Position numbers and translations under genes: made by a program. This document shows, in pieces, positions 12,736 through 22,929 of a DNA stretch of 64,000 nucleotides. The DNA comes from Cryptomeria japonica (taxonomy: Eukaryota; Streptophyta; Pinopsida; Cupressales; Cupressaceae), in contig NC_081411.1 in NCBI RefSeq assembly GCF_030272615.1, positions 161,643,089-161,707,088 on the forward strand, given 5' to 3'. Numbering within the stretch: position 1 is the first letter of the stretch; every line of letters starts with the position of its first letter. The notes under the pieces were generated by a model. It searched no databases. It saw only the letters and a program-made list of their open reading frames with translations, and had not been told where the DNA came from.

Positions 12736-13594
12736 TAAATTTATTTTTATTTCTTAACCAACATTCAAACTGAATAATAATCCCAAACCCTATACTTTTG
12801 ACATATTCATCTCTATATATTTTAATATGTTTTTTCTTCGAATCTAACATTTTTTAAATTAAGTTTCTATTACAAAAGATTATTGCCTCCTTTATACTTG
12901 ATCTCTAATTGTTACTTCACTTAGCTTCATATCACATTCAATCTTATATTTGTATTATGAAGGAACATAAAGAACATTGCTTTTTCAAACAAATGGCTCT
13001 CACATTTTTTATTATGCACATAGATTTGCAATAATAAAAAAATATATTATTGTCCATTTAGTCACATCATAATGATGATGGATGAAACCAACAAATGACT
13101 TCTTGAGAAATGAGTTTTTTATTAGGAGAGTTGTAAAATTTATTATTTTTTAATTTACTTTCAATTATGAACAATACATCATGAATAAAACTCGTTATTT
13201 TATTATCTTTAATTGACTTTAAAAAAAAAAATCTATACCAATCAATAATTGTTTTCCTCTTTAATCTTCAGGATCATACATTCATTCCTTGGCTGTTTTT
13301 ATATTTAAAAAAATAATAACAAAAATAAAAACTACCAATTGTATGCCTTGTATATCAGAGACCATCTTCATTGTCGCCGTTCCCATACGTAGCATTTTTT
13401 AATATATTCTGTCTTCACCGACATCTGGAGCTAGTTGCCTTCAGTCCGACGTGAGTATTAATGGCATAGTTGAAGATTTTCCATATGCCGTAGTTGGTTT
13501 CAGATTTTCTATTTTCAGCTAGCTGGCTGATCATTCTTTGTTGCAGTGCATTCCGTTATGTTTTTGTTATTAGTTTAGAATAGATAAAATTTGA
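12736..13594. other. AT-rich stretch, no firm feature
   Basis: There are poly-A runs and no supported gene. A 200-base island of higher GC (about 13360-13560) stands out from its surroundings but contains no clear frame. Confidence 0.4.
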
Positions 13595-14085
13595 GATGAA
13601 GATAGAGGGGGAGAGGAAGAGGAAGAGGAAGAGGAAGAGGAAGAGGAAGAGAGAGTGAAATGGATAGAGAAATAGAGAGAAGTAGAGAGAGTTACAGATA
13701 AATATAGAGAGATAAAGGTTTAGAGTAGATAAAAGTAGAGATGAAGAGGGAGGAATAGATAGAGAAATAAAGAGAGCTAGAGGGAGAGATGAAAAATAGA
13801 ATGATAGACAGATAGAATGAAAGAGGTAGAAGGAGAGATAAATGTAGAAAGAGAGATAAAGAGATAGATAAGTATATAGGGAGAAGGAGAGATAGAGAGG
13901 AAGAGATAGATATAGAGGGAGAGGAAGAGGGATAAATAGAGGTATATGTGGCACTATGATAGAGGGATAGAAAGATAGGGATATAAGAAGATAGAGAGAG
14001 GGGGGGCGAGGCAGAGCGGGGGGCTCAGGTGGAGCACTAGGGTGAGTGAGATAGGTAGAGAGAGAGAAAGGGGATAGAAGAGAAG
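13595..14085 (+). repeat. 500-base polypurine (GA/GGAA/GATA) tract
   Basis: The plus strand is almost all purine, apart from scattered T in AGATAGA words. It opens with a clean GAGGAA hexamer run (about 13607-13650), then imperfect AGAGATAGA repeats. A smaller related patch lies at about 14440-14510. The 180-codon frame on the minus strand (Ser/Leu/Tyr-rich) comes from the repeat and is not a gene. Confidence 0.85.
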
Positions 14086-15774
14086 TTAGTGTTATCAAAT
14101 GTTAATTTAAATATTGAAATTCTTTTTTAATATTTAAAAATGAATATTACCGAATTTAAACTAAAATATTTATGTGGTTGAAAATATATATTTTTTAATT
14201 GTTGAAAATGAGTTTTACTAGATTATAAATAAATATTGTTGTTAATGAATAGTAGTTTAAAATTAGTAATTACTATAAATTTATCACAATTAATTTTTCA
14301 TGACTAAATTTTTTATCCATGATTTAGCTAAAATTATTAATTTATTACAAAATTTATATAATAGGTTGATTGAGTTATGATGTCACTATATACCAAGAAA
14401 TTCTCCCCATTAAAATTCTCCCTAAGGTTCATGTGTTTAGAAAGAGGGCAAGAACTAAAGTAAGAGAGATAGGTAGAGAGAGGGAAGAGGGGAAGAGGAG
14501 AATAAATAATTAATTTATTACAAAATTTTGATTAAAATATTCATGTGACCATCATCTATATTTTCCAACCGCTTTTATGTCTTGTCTACCCTACACACTA
14601 TATAATTTGAAATATTAATATTGATTTTTCTATAATTTATTTTTAACAAATAAATCATGTAATTAATTGTTTAAAATCCTTATATTCAAATTACTAAAGT
14701 TTTTGTTAAATGAAATAAGTTTAAATACTAAATTATTAGAACTTCCATAATAGACATGTTGGTGATTATAAAGATTTTTTATGTAAATATAAGTTAATCA
14801 AATAATATAAAGTATTACATATAAAAATAATCTAAATTTTAAATAAAGATTGAGATTTAAACCATTACAATAAATAGATATTTAAATTTGATAAAAGAGA
14901 CAAAATATTTAACTTTAAAAGCAATGAAAAATAGATACATTTAATTTATACATTTAAATAAAATAAAATAAAAAAAGACTACTTTCATACATTTAATATA
15001 GATGACAATATCTCTTACATTTTGTAAAATGTATTTAAAATTTTCATTTATTTAATTTAAAATAAAATAAAAAATAATGATTGTTTATAATTCTTATTTA
15101 TTTATTATTTAATCAACGCTAAATGATAAAAAGTAAAGGATACCTTAAATTTAGATGTAGAAATTATATTTAATTTTAATCTAGTTTCTACCTTTAATCA
15201 AAAGTCCTTCTAATTAAAATACAAAAATTCCCCTAATCACTTAAGTCTTCCATCAAATGTCCATTTTCTTTTTATTACGGTCAATTCTTGTTGTAAGTTG
15301 ACTGACAGACATTATAGTAACTATTTTACTCATTTACTCAAATATTACAATATCATAAAACATGTATCATCCTTTCGGTATCCTAATATACAAAGATTCA
15401 ATTAATGCGTGTTTTTCGATGACTAGCGTAGTGGAGAGACAATGCATTTAATTTTTTTTTTTATTATATATAATGTACATATTTCACATTCTGGTAGAAG
15501 TAATTAATATAATATTAATTGAAATATGTAATATTTAAAAAATAAAAAAATTGAATTTTATAGTTACTATAATCAGTAGAAATAGAGATAAATATATTTT
15601 CAAAATTTATTAAAAAAAAAATTGATTGCAAATTATATAATTATTATTAAACTTTTTAATTCTATGTGTCGATTGGCTAAATTAATTAAAAGTCAGAACT
15701 GGATGGAAAACACTAACTTCTCTTCTATCCCCTTTCTCTTCAATTTAGTGTAATTAAAAGTCAAAATTGAATGG
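14086..15774. other. AT-rich 5' flank of the ankyrin gene
   Basis: No coding frame is supported. A TATTATATATAATG word near 15462 could be a TATA box for the gene that starts at 15775, but nothing else supports it. A 33-base segment starting AATTAAAAGTCA is repeated 67 bases apart at about 15685 and 15752, next to the presumed start. Confidence 0.4.
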
Positions 15775-15950
15775 ATGACGCTAATGGATAGGCACATGTT
15801 GAAGGAAGCAACAACAAAATTCGACATGGCAAGTGCCATCAAACAACCCAGGAGAGGAATGAGTCGCAACACATACAATGTCGTAGTGCATCCTAAAATA
15901 ACAATTGGGAATTTGCAACTTAAAGACACTTTCAACAGTACTGCACTTAG
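15775..15950 (+). pseudogene. Ankyrin/PGG gene, 5' coding fragment
   Basis: An open frame begins at ATG 15775 (a second in-frame ATG is at 15784) and runs to 15950, where LTR element 1 starts with TGTTGGG. The 58 encoded residues contain no full ankyrin repeat, but the position and direction fit the N-terminal leader of the plant ankyrin/PGG protein whose repeats resume at 19311 on the same strand. Beyond 15950 the frame runs into LTR sequence. The link to the rest of the gene is inferred from layout; no target duplication joins the two sides. Confidence 0.5.
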
Positions 15951-16220
15951 TGTTGGGAATGTGAAGCTCAATGATCTTATGATCATTCACACTCTACCAA
16001 CATTTGGTTTCATAGATGAATGTGATGGTATGAATGGTTGTGTGGAGTTCATGTATCTAGAAATATTGGTAATGATTAATAAATAGTTTTCCCTACTTGA
16101 GAGTGGACATAACCTTTATGGTGAACCACTATAAATTTGTGTCTTGTGTGTTTGTTTTCTAATTTAATTTCTGGTGTTATGTGTTGTATATATATTTTTC
16201 TCTGCTCCTTTAAACTAATA
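15951..16220 (+). repeat. 5' LTR of element copy 1
   Basis: It starts TGTTGGGAATGTGAAG and ends ACTAATA, a decayed TAACA. It aligns along its length with 19041-19310 and, in reverse complement, with 24319-24581. Confidence 0.75.
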
Positions 16221-16222
16221 AA

Positions 16223-16234
16223 TGGTATTAGAGC
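16223..16234 (+). promoter_or_regulatory. Primer-binding site, initiator-Met tRNA type
   Basis: TGGTATTAGAGC differs by one base from the usual plant TGGTATCAGAGC and lies two bases after the LTR end. This fixes the plus-strand orientation of the element. Confidence 0.8.
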
Positions 16235-16248
16235 TGTGGTTGGATTGA

Positions 16249-16569
16249 ATGGAGATGGAAGAAGAAGAGGGTGAAATTTGGGAGATCAATAATGGTTTTT
16301 TATTCCATGCTTCTAAATACTTCAAATATGTTTCAATGGGTATAACTAATTTTGTAGTTTTAGATGATGAAGTTGATTCAGTCATCGAACTGTTTTTTGG
16401 CAATTTAAAATTGGCAAAAAGTGATGTTGTGCAAGTGAATGCTAAAATTAAATATCATGTACATTGGTGTGATGGGTGGAAAAATGACAAGGATTCACTT
16501 GAAGAAGAAAGGTCTAAAGAAGAAGAGGATAATCACGAGGACTCTAAGGTGAGTGATGATGAAATTTAG
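16249..16569 (+). CDS. Acidic protein of the LTR element, N-terminal part
   Basis: The frame starts with ATG 26 bases after the start of the primer-binding site and runs 106 codons. It opens with a Glu-rich stretch, has a central hydrophobic part (F-V-V-L-D-D-E-V-D-S-V-I-E) and a Trp-rich HVHWCDGW motif near residue 75, then an acidic tail. The middle matches the minus-strand frame at 24282-24070, which has DDEIKSVIEKFLGSLDSVES followed by HWWDG. Conservation between two separated copies shows that it is the element's own protein. No zinc knuckle, protease or RT motif is present, so whether it is a divergent gag or something else is open. The frame continues past its stop at about 16567 as weakly coding sequence until the nested solo LTR. 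Confidence 0.55.
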   Translation: MEMEEEEGEIWEINNGFLFHASKYFKYVSMGITNFVVLDDEVDSVIELFFGNLKLAKSDVVQVNAKIKYHVHWCDGWKNDKDSLEEERSKEEEDNHEDSKVSDDEI

Positions 16570-16625
16570 GAAATGTGAATGAGGCATATGATGTCAAGGA
16601 TTGGGTGGATGACCAAGACAATCAT

Positions 16626-18063
16626 TGATGCAGGAACCGGTAAAGAGAAACCACAAAGAGATCACTCAGAACCAATCAGCAAGAGTAAACACAACGGAAA
16701 CATAGAGATATGATGGAGGCAATGCAGAACGGACTGAATTATAACGTGATCATTAATTACAACCAACCAGTAACATGATCATTGATTACAACAAACCAGT
16801 AACAACCAAAAAGGGCGACCTCCGCCAAAGAAATCCTTCTAGAAAATCCAAAGGGTTAAGTGTAAATCATGGGAAAAGGTCGGCCATGTTGACATTCTAC
16901 ACTCTTATGAGAATGGTTGATGTTGTCATTGATGGCAACCAACCGACATTTATCTGGAAACCAACCGGTAGTTACCGGCACCGGCAATAGACTTCTACAT
17001 ACACCGACAGACACTTCACCGACATCGGCTATAATGCATACCAACACTCAAGCCAACAGGGAATAAACATTTATTGTTTTGAATTGTAATAATCTTTTTG
17101 TAAAACCCGACTTGGTTTATTGTAAAATACTCATATATGTATGAGGTCTTGTAAGTCATTTTGAGATGGATAGATAGACAGACAGATGGACAGAAAAATG
17201 TATGTAAGGATATGGATATGTATATGTGAAGGATAAGGAAAACGAAGGTTTTAGTTATAGACTGAGCTTAAACTGGTACTAAACCTGGCATAGTTGATGC
17301 TGATTTGAGCAGTACATTGTATTGGATTTAATCAGCCAATTTTGTAGGTCAGTGAGGCTTCTATTTTGTGATTAAGCAATGAGCTTTAGGCAGTTGGCCT
17401 CCCTGCATGTGCATGCCCCTCATTGTAAGTAATATTTATTCATTGGCTAGTGAGTGAATATTGTGGGTCACAAATCTCACCGAGGTTTTTCCCACACTGG
17501 GTTTCCTTGTTAAATATCTTGTATTATGGTGTGTTCTCTATGCTATCTCTGTTATTCTTATTTGCTGCATTAATTCTTATTTACCGGTACACTATTTTGG
17601 GATACAAAGTTATTAATAAGTTTAAATATTATGGAAACCAGTTAGACACTGATTCACCCCCCCCCCCGCCTCTCAGTGTCTTTAGGATTGTCATTGAATC
17701 TAATAGGCCACACGTCAAGGAACATCGGAATCAACGCTCAGGGCTCTGCAAGCTACGAAAGAGATCCGGTAAATGACAAATGCAAATAGGTCCAGGCAAC
17801 CAATGACAAGAAATTATCAAGGAAACCGATAGCGATATCTTGCCAAAAAATGATCTAAAAGAGATGTGGTTTGGAAATAAGATAGATTGTCCAGTTTGTA
17901 AGAAGAATCCAACTCCACAAGATTCGGTGAGCCAAATCTCGTACACAGAGAAAGAAATGCTGAAACTACAAACATAAAGCAAAAACGGAAAGGAAAATAT
18001 TTTTGGTTGATGCAAGATTGCCATGAATCAGGTTTGCCATGAACCGGGGATGCTCCTGCATCA
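16626..18063. mobile_element. Nested solo LTR with perfect 5-base target duplication
   Basis: The 1438-base insert begins TGATGCAGGA and ends TCCTGCATCA, exact inverted ends of ten bases, and is flanked by ATCAT on both sides (16621-16625 and 18064-18068). Sequence on both sides belongs to LTR element copy 1. No primer-binding site or coding domain is inside. An internal motif, GATTCACC-poly-C-CTCTCAGTGTC (about 17650-17682), resembles the 3' part of the copia LTR at 54509-54527. A solo LTR left by recombination is the simplest reading; an unusual LTR-like non-autonomous element is the alternative. Confidence 0.85.
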
Positions 18064-18068
18064 ATCAT

Positions 18069-19040
18069 GTTGTGAGGTTGAAGGAGGAGCACTTGTGGCT
18101 CACAAAAAAATTGTTTTCTATGGATCGGGAAATAAAGGATTTGTGTTATTGTATGATAAATTTAGAAATAGACAAATTTAAGAAAAAGTGGGAGAATGAT
18201 TCTATCGAAGGAGACGATGAAAAATAATACTTCATTGGAGAATTTGGTGGCTAGGACATGGTGGATGAGATATATGCCAAAGCACTACAGAAGTTGTAAC
18301 AACCCTGAATGGTGGAGCTTTGGAAATAGAGAAACCTGTGTATGGAAAAATTAAAACAGAAGAGGCAATCGTAGATATAGAGGTGGAGCCAAAGCCTAAG
18401 GACAAGATTGAATTAAAGCCAAAGGCCAAGACTACGAAAACTGCCAAAGGAATACTTGATGCAATTGCGAAAATCTTAGGGTCATCATAATTTCAAATTT
18501 TCCTTTGCAAAGAAATGGTTGAATGTAATCGTGCAAAGAAGGGGTCCAAGGGAGAAGGTAGCAGTGAGTCCATGGGAGAAGACCAACATGTTTTAAATAG
18601 AGATGTGTTGAGCTCTATGTTGCCCTTGAGAGAGTAGCAACAAAGGCTTATGCATGGCCAGGGGACGAGAGCCGTAGGTCAGAGAGCTTATTAAGGGAAG
18701 CACAAATTATGTGAGCTTGGAGCCTAGTGATTGACATGTTGATGTTGGCAAGGTTTCCCAAAACAAAGAAACCATTTTGAATAATTCTCTCAGAAAATTA
18801 AAGTTTGAGAATATTGTAACTAAGGTGCATGTAAAGGTGGGCATGAGTGCCCAAATACAAGTCTTTGAGGAAGCCCACGTGCACATAGGGGGAAGATTTA
18901 GAGAACATGTCTTTGACTCTAATTTGATTTGGAGAAGATTAATCCGAAGTATATCTGAACAAGAGTTCACAAAGATAAAATCTTGCAAGCTAGTTGGCCT
19001 TCACTCTACATGGTTGTACTAGTTGGCCTTCATGGAGGAG
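18069..19040 (+). pseudogene. Remainder of the LTR element's interior, broken coding region
   Basis: Coding-like sequence continues from the N-terminal acidic protein after the solo LTR. A charged, coiled-coil-like part covers about 18075-18227, a Lys/Pro/Glu-rich part about 18340-18480, and an open stretch 18777-19022. The last contains IWRRLIRSISEQEFTKIKS, which matches IWKRLICNICEQNLAKLKS in the minus-strand copy (minus frame 23573-23256). Several stops and frame changes separate these parts, so the protein is not intact. Confidence 0.5.
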
Positions 19041-19310
19041 ATTTTTGGAAATGTGAAGCCCAACAACGACATGACCATTCACATTCTCCCATCACTTTGT
19101 TTCACAGCTGAACGTGATTGTATAAACGTCTATGTGTCATTCATGTATCTAGAATTATTGGTAACAATTAATAAAGAGTTTTTTCGTTTGGATGTGAACG
19201 TGGCCCTTATGGTGAACCACTACAATTTTTTATCTCGTGCCTTATTGTATTATTTTCTTTCTACTACTTTGTATTGTTTATATGTTTTTCTCTAGTCATT
19301 TAAATTAACA
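19041..19310 (+). repeat. 3' LTR of element copy 1
   Basis: It is homologous to 15951-16220. The start is degraded (TTTTTGGAAATGTG for TGTTGGGAATGTG) and the end reads TTAAATTAACA. Ankyrin coding sequence resumes at once. Confidence 0.75.
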
Positions 19311-19735
19311 CGCCAAGGGAAAACACCCTTCTCCATTTAGCTGCTCTCGTGGGAAATTTAAAATTAATTCAAAAGCTTCTAGGATTCAATCATCTGCTTG
19401 TGAAGGCTATTAATGCCCAAGGAAATACTCCGTTGCATTTGGCTACGCAGGGAAGTTTCTCCAGCATCGTGGAGTTCCTCAAACAAGAAGGAAGTAATGT
19501 AGATGTCCGGAACAAATGTGGTCAAACGGCTCTGTTAAGAGCATACAAGAGCGGCGATTTAGACACAGTGAAGGAGTTATTTGACGCATCATCCTCAAGT
19601 CTAAGTCTAAAGCCAAGAGACGACAAAACCTACTTAATTGTTGCAATAAACGGTTCAATATAAAAAAAATTTAAGAAAATTGTTGCAATAAACAAAGGAG
19701 ATTCGGGTTATTATGCTGCCTTTGATATATAACAT
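19311..19735 (+). pseudogene. Ankyrin/PGG gene, first ankyrin-repeat fragment
   Basis: From the LTR edge an open frame gives typical ankyrin repeats: NTLLHLAALVGNLKLIQKLL, then GNTPLHLATQGSFSSIVEFL, then GQTALLRAYKSGDLDTVKEL. Ankyrin repeats mediate protein contacts. In plant PGG-type proteins they are followed by a membrane domain. The frame stops at about 19661 because of a 42-base in-frame insertion (19652-19693) that duplicates ATTGTTGCAATAAAC and brings in a TAA. Beyond it the frame resumes (KGDSGYYAAFD) to about 19727. No clean GT donor was seen there. Confidence 0.75.
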
Positions 19736-19991
19736 AGTTTTAGTTACATTTGCATTGTATCTGAATTGCTCTATTTATACGTATAGCGATCGCATGGTCC
19801 ATATGCTCCGTTCTCTTTTGTTATTTTATGTGTACCTATTTAATGCTCATATTTTAGTTTAGGTTTGTATCCCTTCAACAAAGTTAAAGCAGGCACTATT
19901 TGCAATTACCCATTTCGGAACTAAAATATTTTTACTTAAGACCAATATCTTTATTTTAATTATGTAATAATTTTGACTAGATGTTTTACAG

Positions 19992-20430
19992 ATCTAGTCG
20001 ATAGTATATTAAAGTCACCAGATGCAACAAAATTAATCCACGAAGAGTACAAAGACGAAATACAGTCGTTCATGTAGCTACCGGGAGAAACTACATGCAT
20101 ATAATGAGCCAGTTAATATCCTTTGAACCAGAACTGCGTTATGGTTTTAATGACAATGAAGAAACTCCTAGTTGTATGGCAGTAAAATTGGGGCATCTGG
20201 AAGCAGTAAAAGAGTTGATAAATTGGAGGCCAAACAAAGTCGAAATACCCACAAGGTATGGAATGAACTTTCTACACTTAGCTACCGAAGTTAACCAATT
20301 TAGAATTGTTAATTACTTCAATAAAATGATAGGATTATTAGACTTGGTCAATAAGGCAATCCGCAAGCCCTCGCAAAGTGAAGGAAAGATAGAGAAAGCA
20401 GACCCCTTTTCAAATATAAGTGAAGGAGAC
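19992..20430 (+). pseudogene. Ankyrin/PGG gene, second ankyrin exon (5' part)
   Basis: An acceptor-like TTTTACAG precedes 19992. The frame begins LVDSILKSPDATKLIHEEYK, loses one base near 20055, then continues as NTVVHVATGRNYMHIMSQL, PSCMAVKLGHLEAVKELI and MNFLHLATEVNQFRIVNYF, all ankyrin-like. At 20431-20435 (ACTAA) it is cut by a miniature LTR element. The same exon resumes at 21491 in the same frame once the duplicated ACTAA is counted once. The single-base frameshift and the insertion make it a pseudogene. Confidence 0.75.
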
Positions 20431-20435
20431 ACTAA

Positions 20436-21490
20436 CAATAGTGTAGAATATTTTGGATAGAATATTTTTTTAAATAAGTTTACTAGTTGTTAAAAGAGAG
20501 AATTATGATTTGTTAGTTGTGCAACCTTAAATTGATTTTTCCAATCTTGTATAAAACTAAAAGTCTATTTTCTAGTTGGCTGTTGCTATTCTAGATGGCT
20601 CTTCTTGTGCTTTATATATTGTCTGCATTCCTCAATCAATAAAACAGTTTTGTTTTCTGCTCTCAATTTTCTCTTTTGTTATATTGCAAGTTGTGTTCTT
20701 ATTTTTCAGCTAGATCTTCTTGTGCAGGTTTAGAGAATTTTTTTACACGGTATCAAAGCTCAGTCTCATATGAGTGCAAATTCGTTTGTATATTGTATGA
20801 AGGTGTGATCTTTTTTTTATTTCAATTTGTCTTTTGCATGCAAGTTCTTCTCTATATTTGCAGCAAATTTCTGTGCAGATTATCAGCACCATGGAGGCAA
20901 ATGTGAACCTTTGTTTCTAGATACATGCATGTTTCTCCCATATTTTTTGCATGCTTCTTTCTTTCTTCTTATGTCAATTCTTTAAAAATTGTACGTGCTT
21001 TATGAGCACTGCATGATAAAGATCATCTGAGAAAATTGGGGCTTTGTAAAAATTGAACTTTTATAAAGTTTTATATTGGGGGTTTCTGCTGTAGGTTTCT
21101 TTTATGATTCTAATGTAATCTTGTTGCAGTGTAGATTCATTTGCAGTTCTTCATTGATAGTTACAGTTTTCTTTAGTTTGAATAAATGGTGAGAGATTTT
21201 CTCTCTTGGGTTTTCTCCATTCCTCTGTAATTGGGTATTTTATCATGGCTTTTATGCCAAGACCCATATTATTTTATTCATCTAACTACACTTAAGGGGA
21301 GGTGTTAGTGTAGAAAATTCCTTTAAATAAGTTTGCTAGTTGTTAAAAAATAGGATTATGATTTCTTAGTTGTGCAATCTTGCATAAAGCTAAAAACCTA
21401 TTTACTAATTGATTGTTGCTATTCTATATGGCTCTTCTTGTGCTTTATATATTGTACACATTTCTTAATCAATAAAACAGTTTTGTTCTT
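20436..21490 (+). mobile_element. TRIM-like miniature LTR element in the ankyrin exon
   Basis: Two homologous ends (20436 to about 20747, and 21303-21490) share TTTAAATAAGTTT.CTAGTTGTT, GGCTCTTCTTGTGCTTTATATATTG and AATCAATAAAACAG. A primer-binding site CGGTATCAAAGC follows at 20748-20759 and a purine tract AAGGGGAGG precedes the second end. The interior is about 540 bases and codes for nothing. Perfect 5-base duplications ACTAA flank the whole (20431-20435 and 21491-21495). The second LTR is shorter, having lost its 3' part. Each LTR carries a TTTATATATTG TATA-like box and, about 25 bases on, AATAAA. This fits a TRIM: too small to code and moved by proteins supplied elsewhere. Confidence 0.8.
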
Positions 21491-21542
21491 ACTAAAATTT
21501 TTCCATCACTGCATATTGCAGTAAGGAAAAAACATGTCATCT
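21491..21542 (+). pseudogene. Ankyrin/PGG gene, second ankyrin exon (3' end)
   Basis: After the target duplication the frame resumes as PSLHIAVRKKHV, the start of a further ankyrin repeat, and meets a good donor, GTAAGT at 21543-21548. This short piece shows directly that the TRIM landed in coding sequence. Confidence 0.65.
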
Positions 21543-22893
21543 GTAAGTTCCATTTCATCCAAATCTTTTGTTTTCTTATCTAACCTACCTCTGTCTGTTT
21601 AAATAGATGTTTTGAGTTTGTGTCCCATTTCATAACTATTTCACACAAGATTTGTATTTCAAGCATTACGTTAGTTATTTCTTAAATTTCATTTTTGCTT
21701 ACGCTAGAGCAGAAATTGTAGTTTTATGTTGAAAAGTAGAATTGGAACGATCACAAAGTAAAGGAAATGTTTTCTAATTTCAGCCATCTTAGCGAAGTAT
21801 TTTTTTTTCCTCCCAATTATACAATAAACAAGAGATATATATTGGATAATTTAATGTTCACCCCAACCCCCATTACACAATAACTAACTAGATATATTCT
21901 CCCGTTTTGAACAACGTAGCAACACATCTTCACACCATCTGCAATTCCGATGCTTCACACTGCGGACTTACATCTGCACAGTCCAACATTCCATATGAAG
22001 GAGCGGAATACTTCATTGTTTATTCAACGAGAAGGACAATCGTTTATGTTGTAACAAAGAGAATCCAACTTCATATGAGGTTAGTTATTAGATTTATTTA
22101 TTATCTCTGTGTCGATATTATTAAAGTTCAAATATCTTATGGTTTTAAAGAATGACCATTTAGAAACTACCAAGTGCCCAAATCAAGTGGGTAAGCAAAA
22201 TAGTTGTAACCTACACTATCCTATTTCATTAATGCTTGTATTATTCAAGTCATTGAGGGATAATTTTTTTATATAAGAAGGGTTTAATATAATAATAAGG
22301 AAATGTAATTAATTTTTTCTTTTTCTTTTGAGTGATTGAGGATTAAGGAGGCAAATGATTGATTGTATACAATTTGTATTTTGAACATAATATAGAGGAT
22401 TTTTTTTTTTAAAGATTTTCTTAAAATGGTTTCTATATGTAAACATTTTGATAGTATTTTTCTATTACATATTTTTGTATTGTTAATTTCATTTCTTATA
22501 ATTTTTTATTTTGTTATATTTATATATTAATGAAGATTTCTACAAGTAAATATTGCAGCAATATTTTTTTATTACATATTTTTTGCATTGATGATTTGAT
22601 TTCCTACAATTTCCATTTTATTATATATTAATGAAGATTATTTTTAAAGTTGAATTTAAATTGCTATATCTAATATTTGCCTTCATTTTTAGTGCCATAT
22701 TTACTAAACTACAAGGAATTTTAATATATTTGGTGGTTCATTACCAATCTTTAATGATTTAGATACATGGAGTTAATTTTACATTTTAATTGTTTTTTAT
22801 GTCACAAGTCATTCAAATCACTTGTTCCTCCCCAAATTCCTACGTACCATCACTTTCTATGTACTAAATTTAATTCTATATCATGTCTTGCAG
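21543..22893 (+). other. Intron of the ankyrin/PGG gene
   Basis: It is AT-rich with no coding frame of interest, bounded by GTAAGT and TGTCTTGCAG. The exon frames on either side fit only if the junction differs by one base from the obvious splice, so the gene may carry another small lesion here. Confidence 0.55.
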
Positions 22894-22929
22894 ATGGTGG
22901 AGTTGCTATTGCGTATAAGTGGCAACAAC
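22894..22929 (+). pseudogene. Ankyrin/PGG gene, third exon (5' 36 bases)
   Basis: After the acceptor the frame reads MVELLLRISGNN, the second helix of an ankyrin repeat. LTR element copy 2 cuts it at 22930, and the frame resumes at about 24587 with KDAVNEEG. Confidence 0.65.

Larger units (their letters stand above)
15951..19310 (+). mobile_element. Non-autonomous LTR element, copy 1 (plus strand), inside the ankyrin gene
   Basis: Two homologous LTRs of about 270 bases (15951-16220 and 19041-19310) flank an interior of about 2.8 kb. A primer-binding site complementary to initiator-Met tRNA (TGGTATTAGAGC) starts two bases after the first LTR. A purine stretch (CATGGAGGAGA) precedes the second. 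The interior codes for no reverse transcriptase or integrase, only an acidic protein that I do not recognise. The same family occurs on the minus strand at 22930-24581. The LTR word GGTGAACCAC followed by TGTGT-rich sequence resembles plant copia-type LTRs (from memory). The 5-base flanks (CTTAG and CGCCA) do not match, so a rearrangement or heavy decay is likely. A solo LTR (16626-18063) is nested inside. Confidence 0.75.

Noticed and set aside
13556-14098. A 180-codon Ser/Leu/Tyr-rich frame on the minus strand
   Set aside because: It is produced by the purine repeat read in reverse; periodic composition and no domain.
17450-17776. 108-codon frame with a Pro run
   Set aside because: It lies inside the solo LTR; the Pro run is the poly-C stretch.
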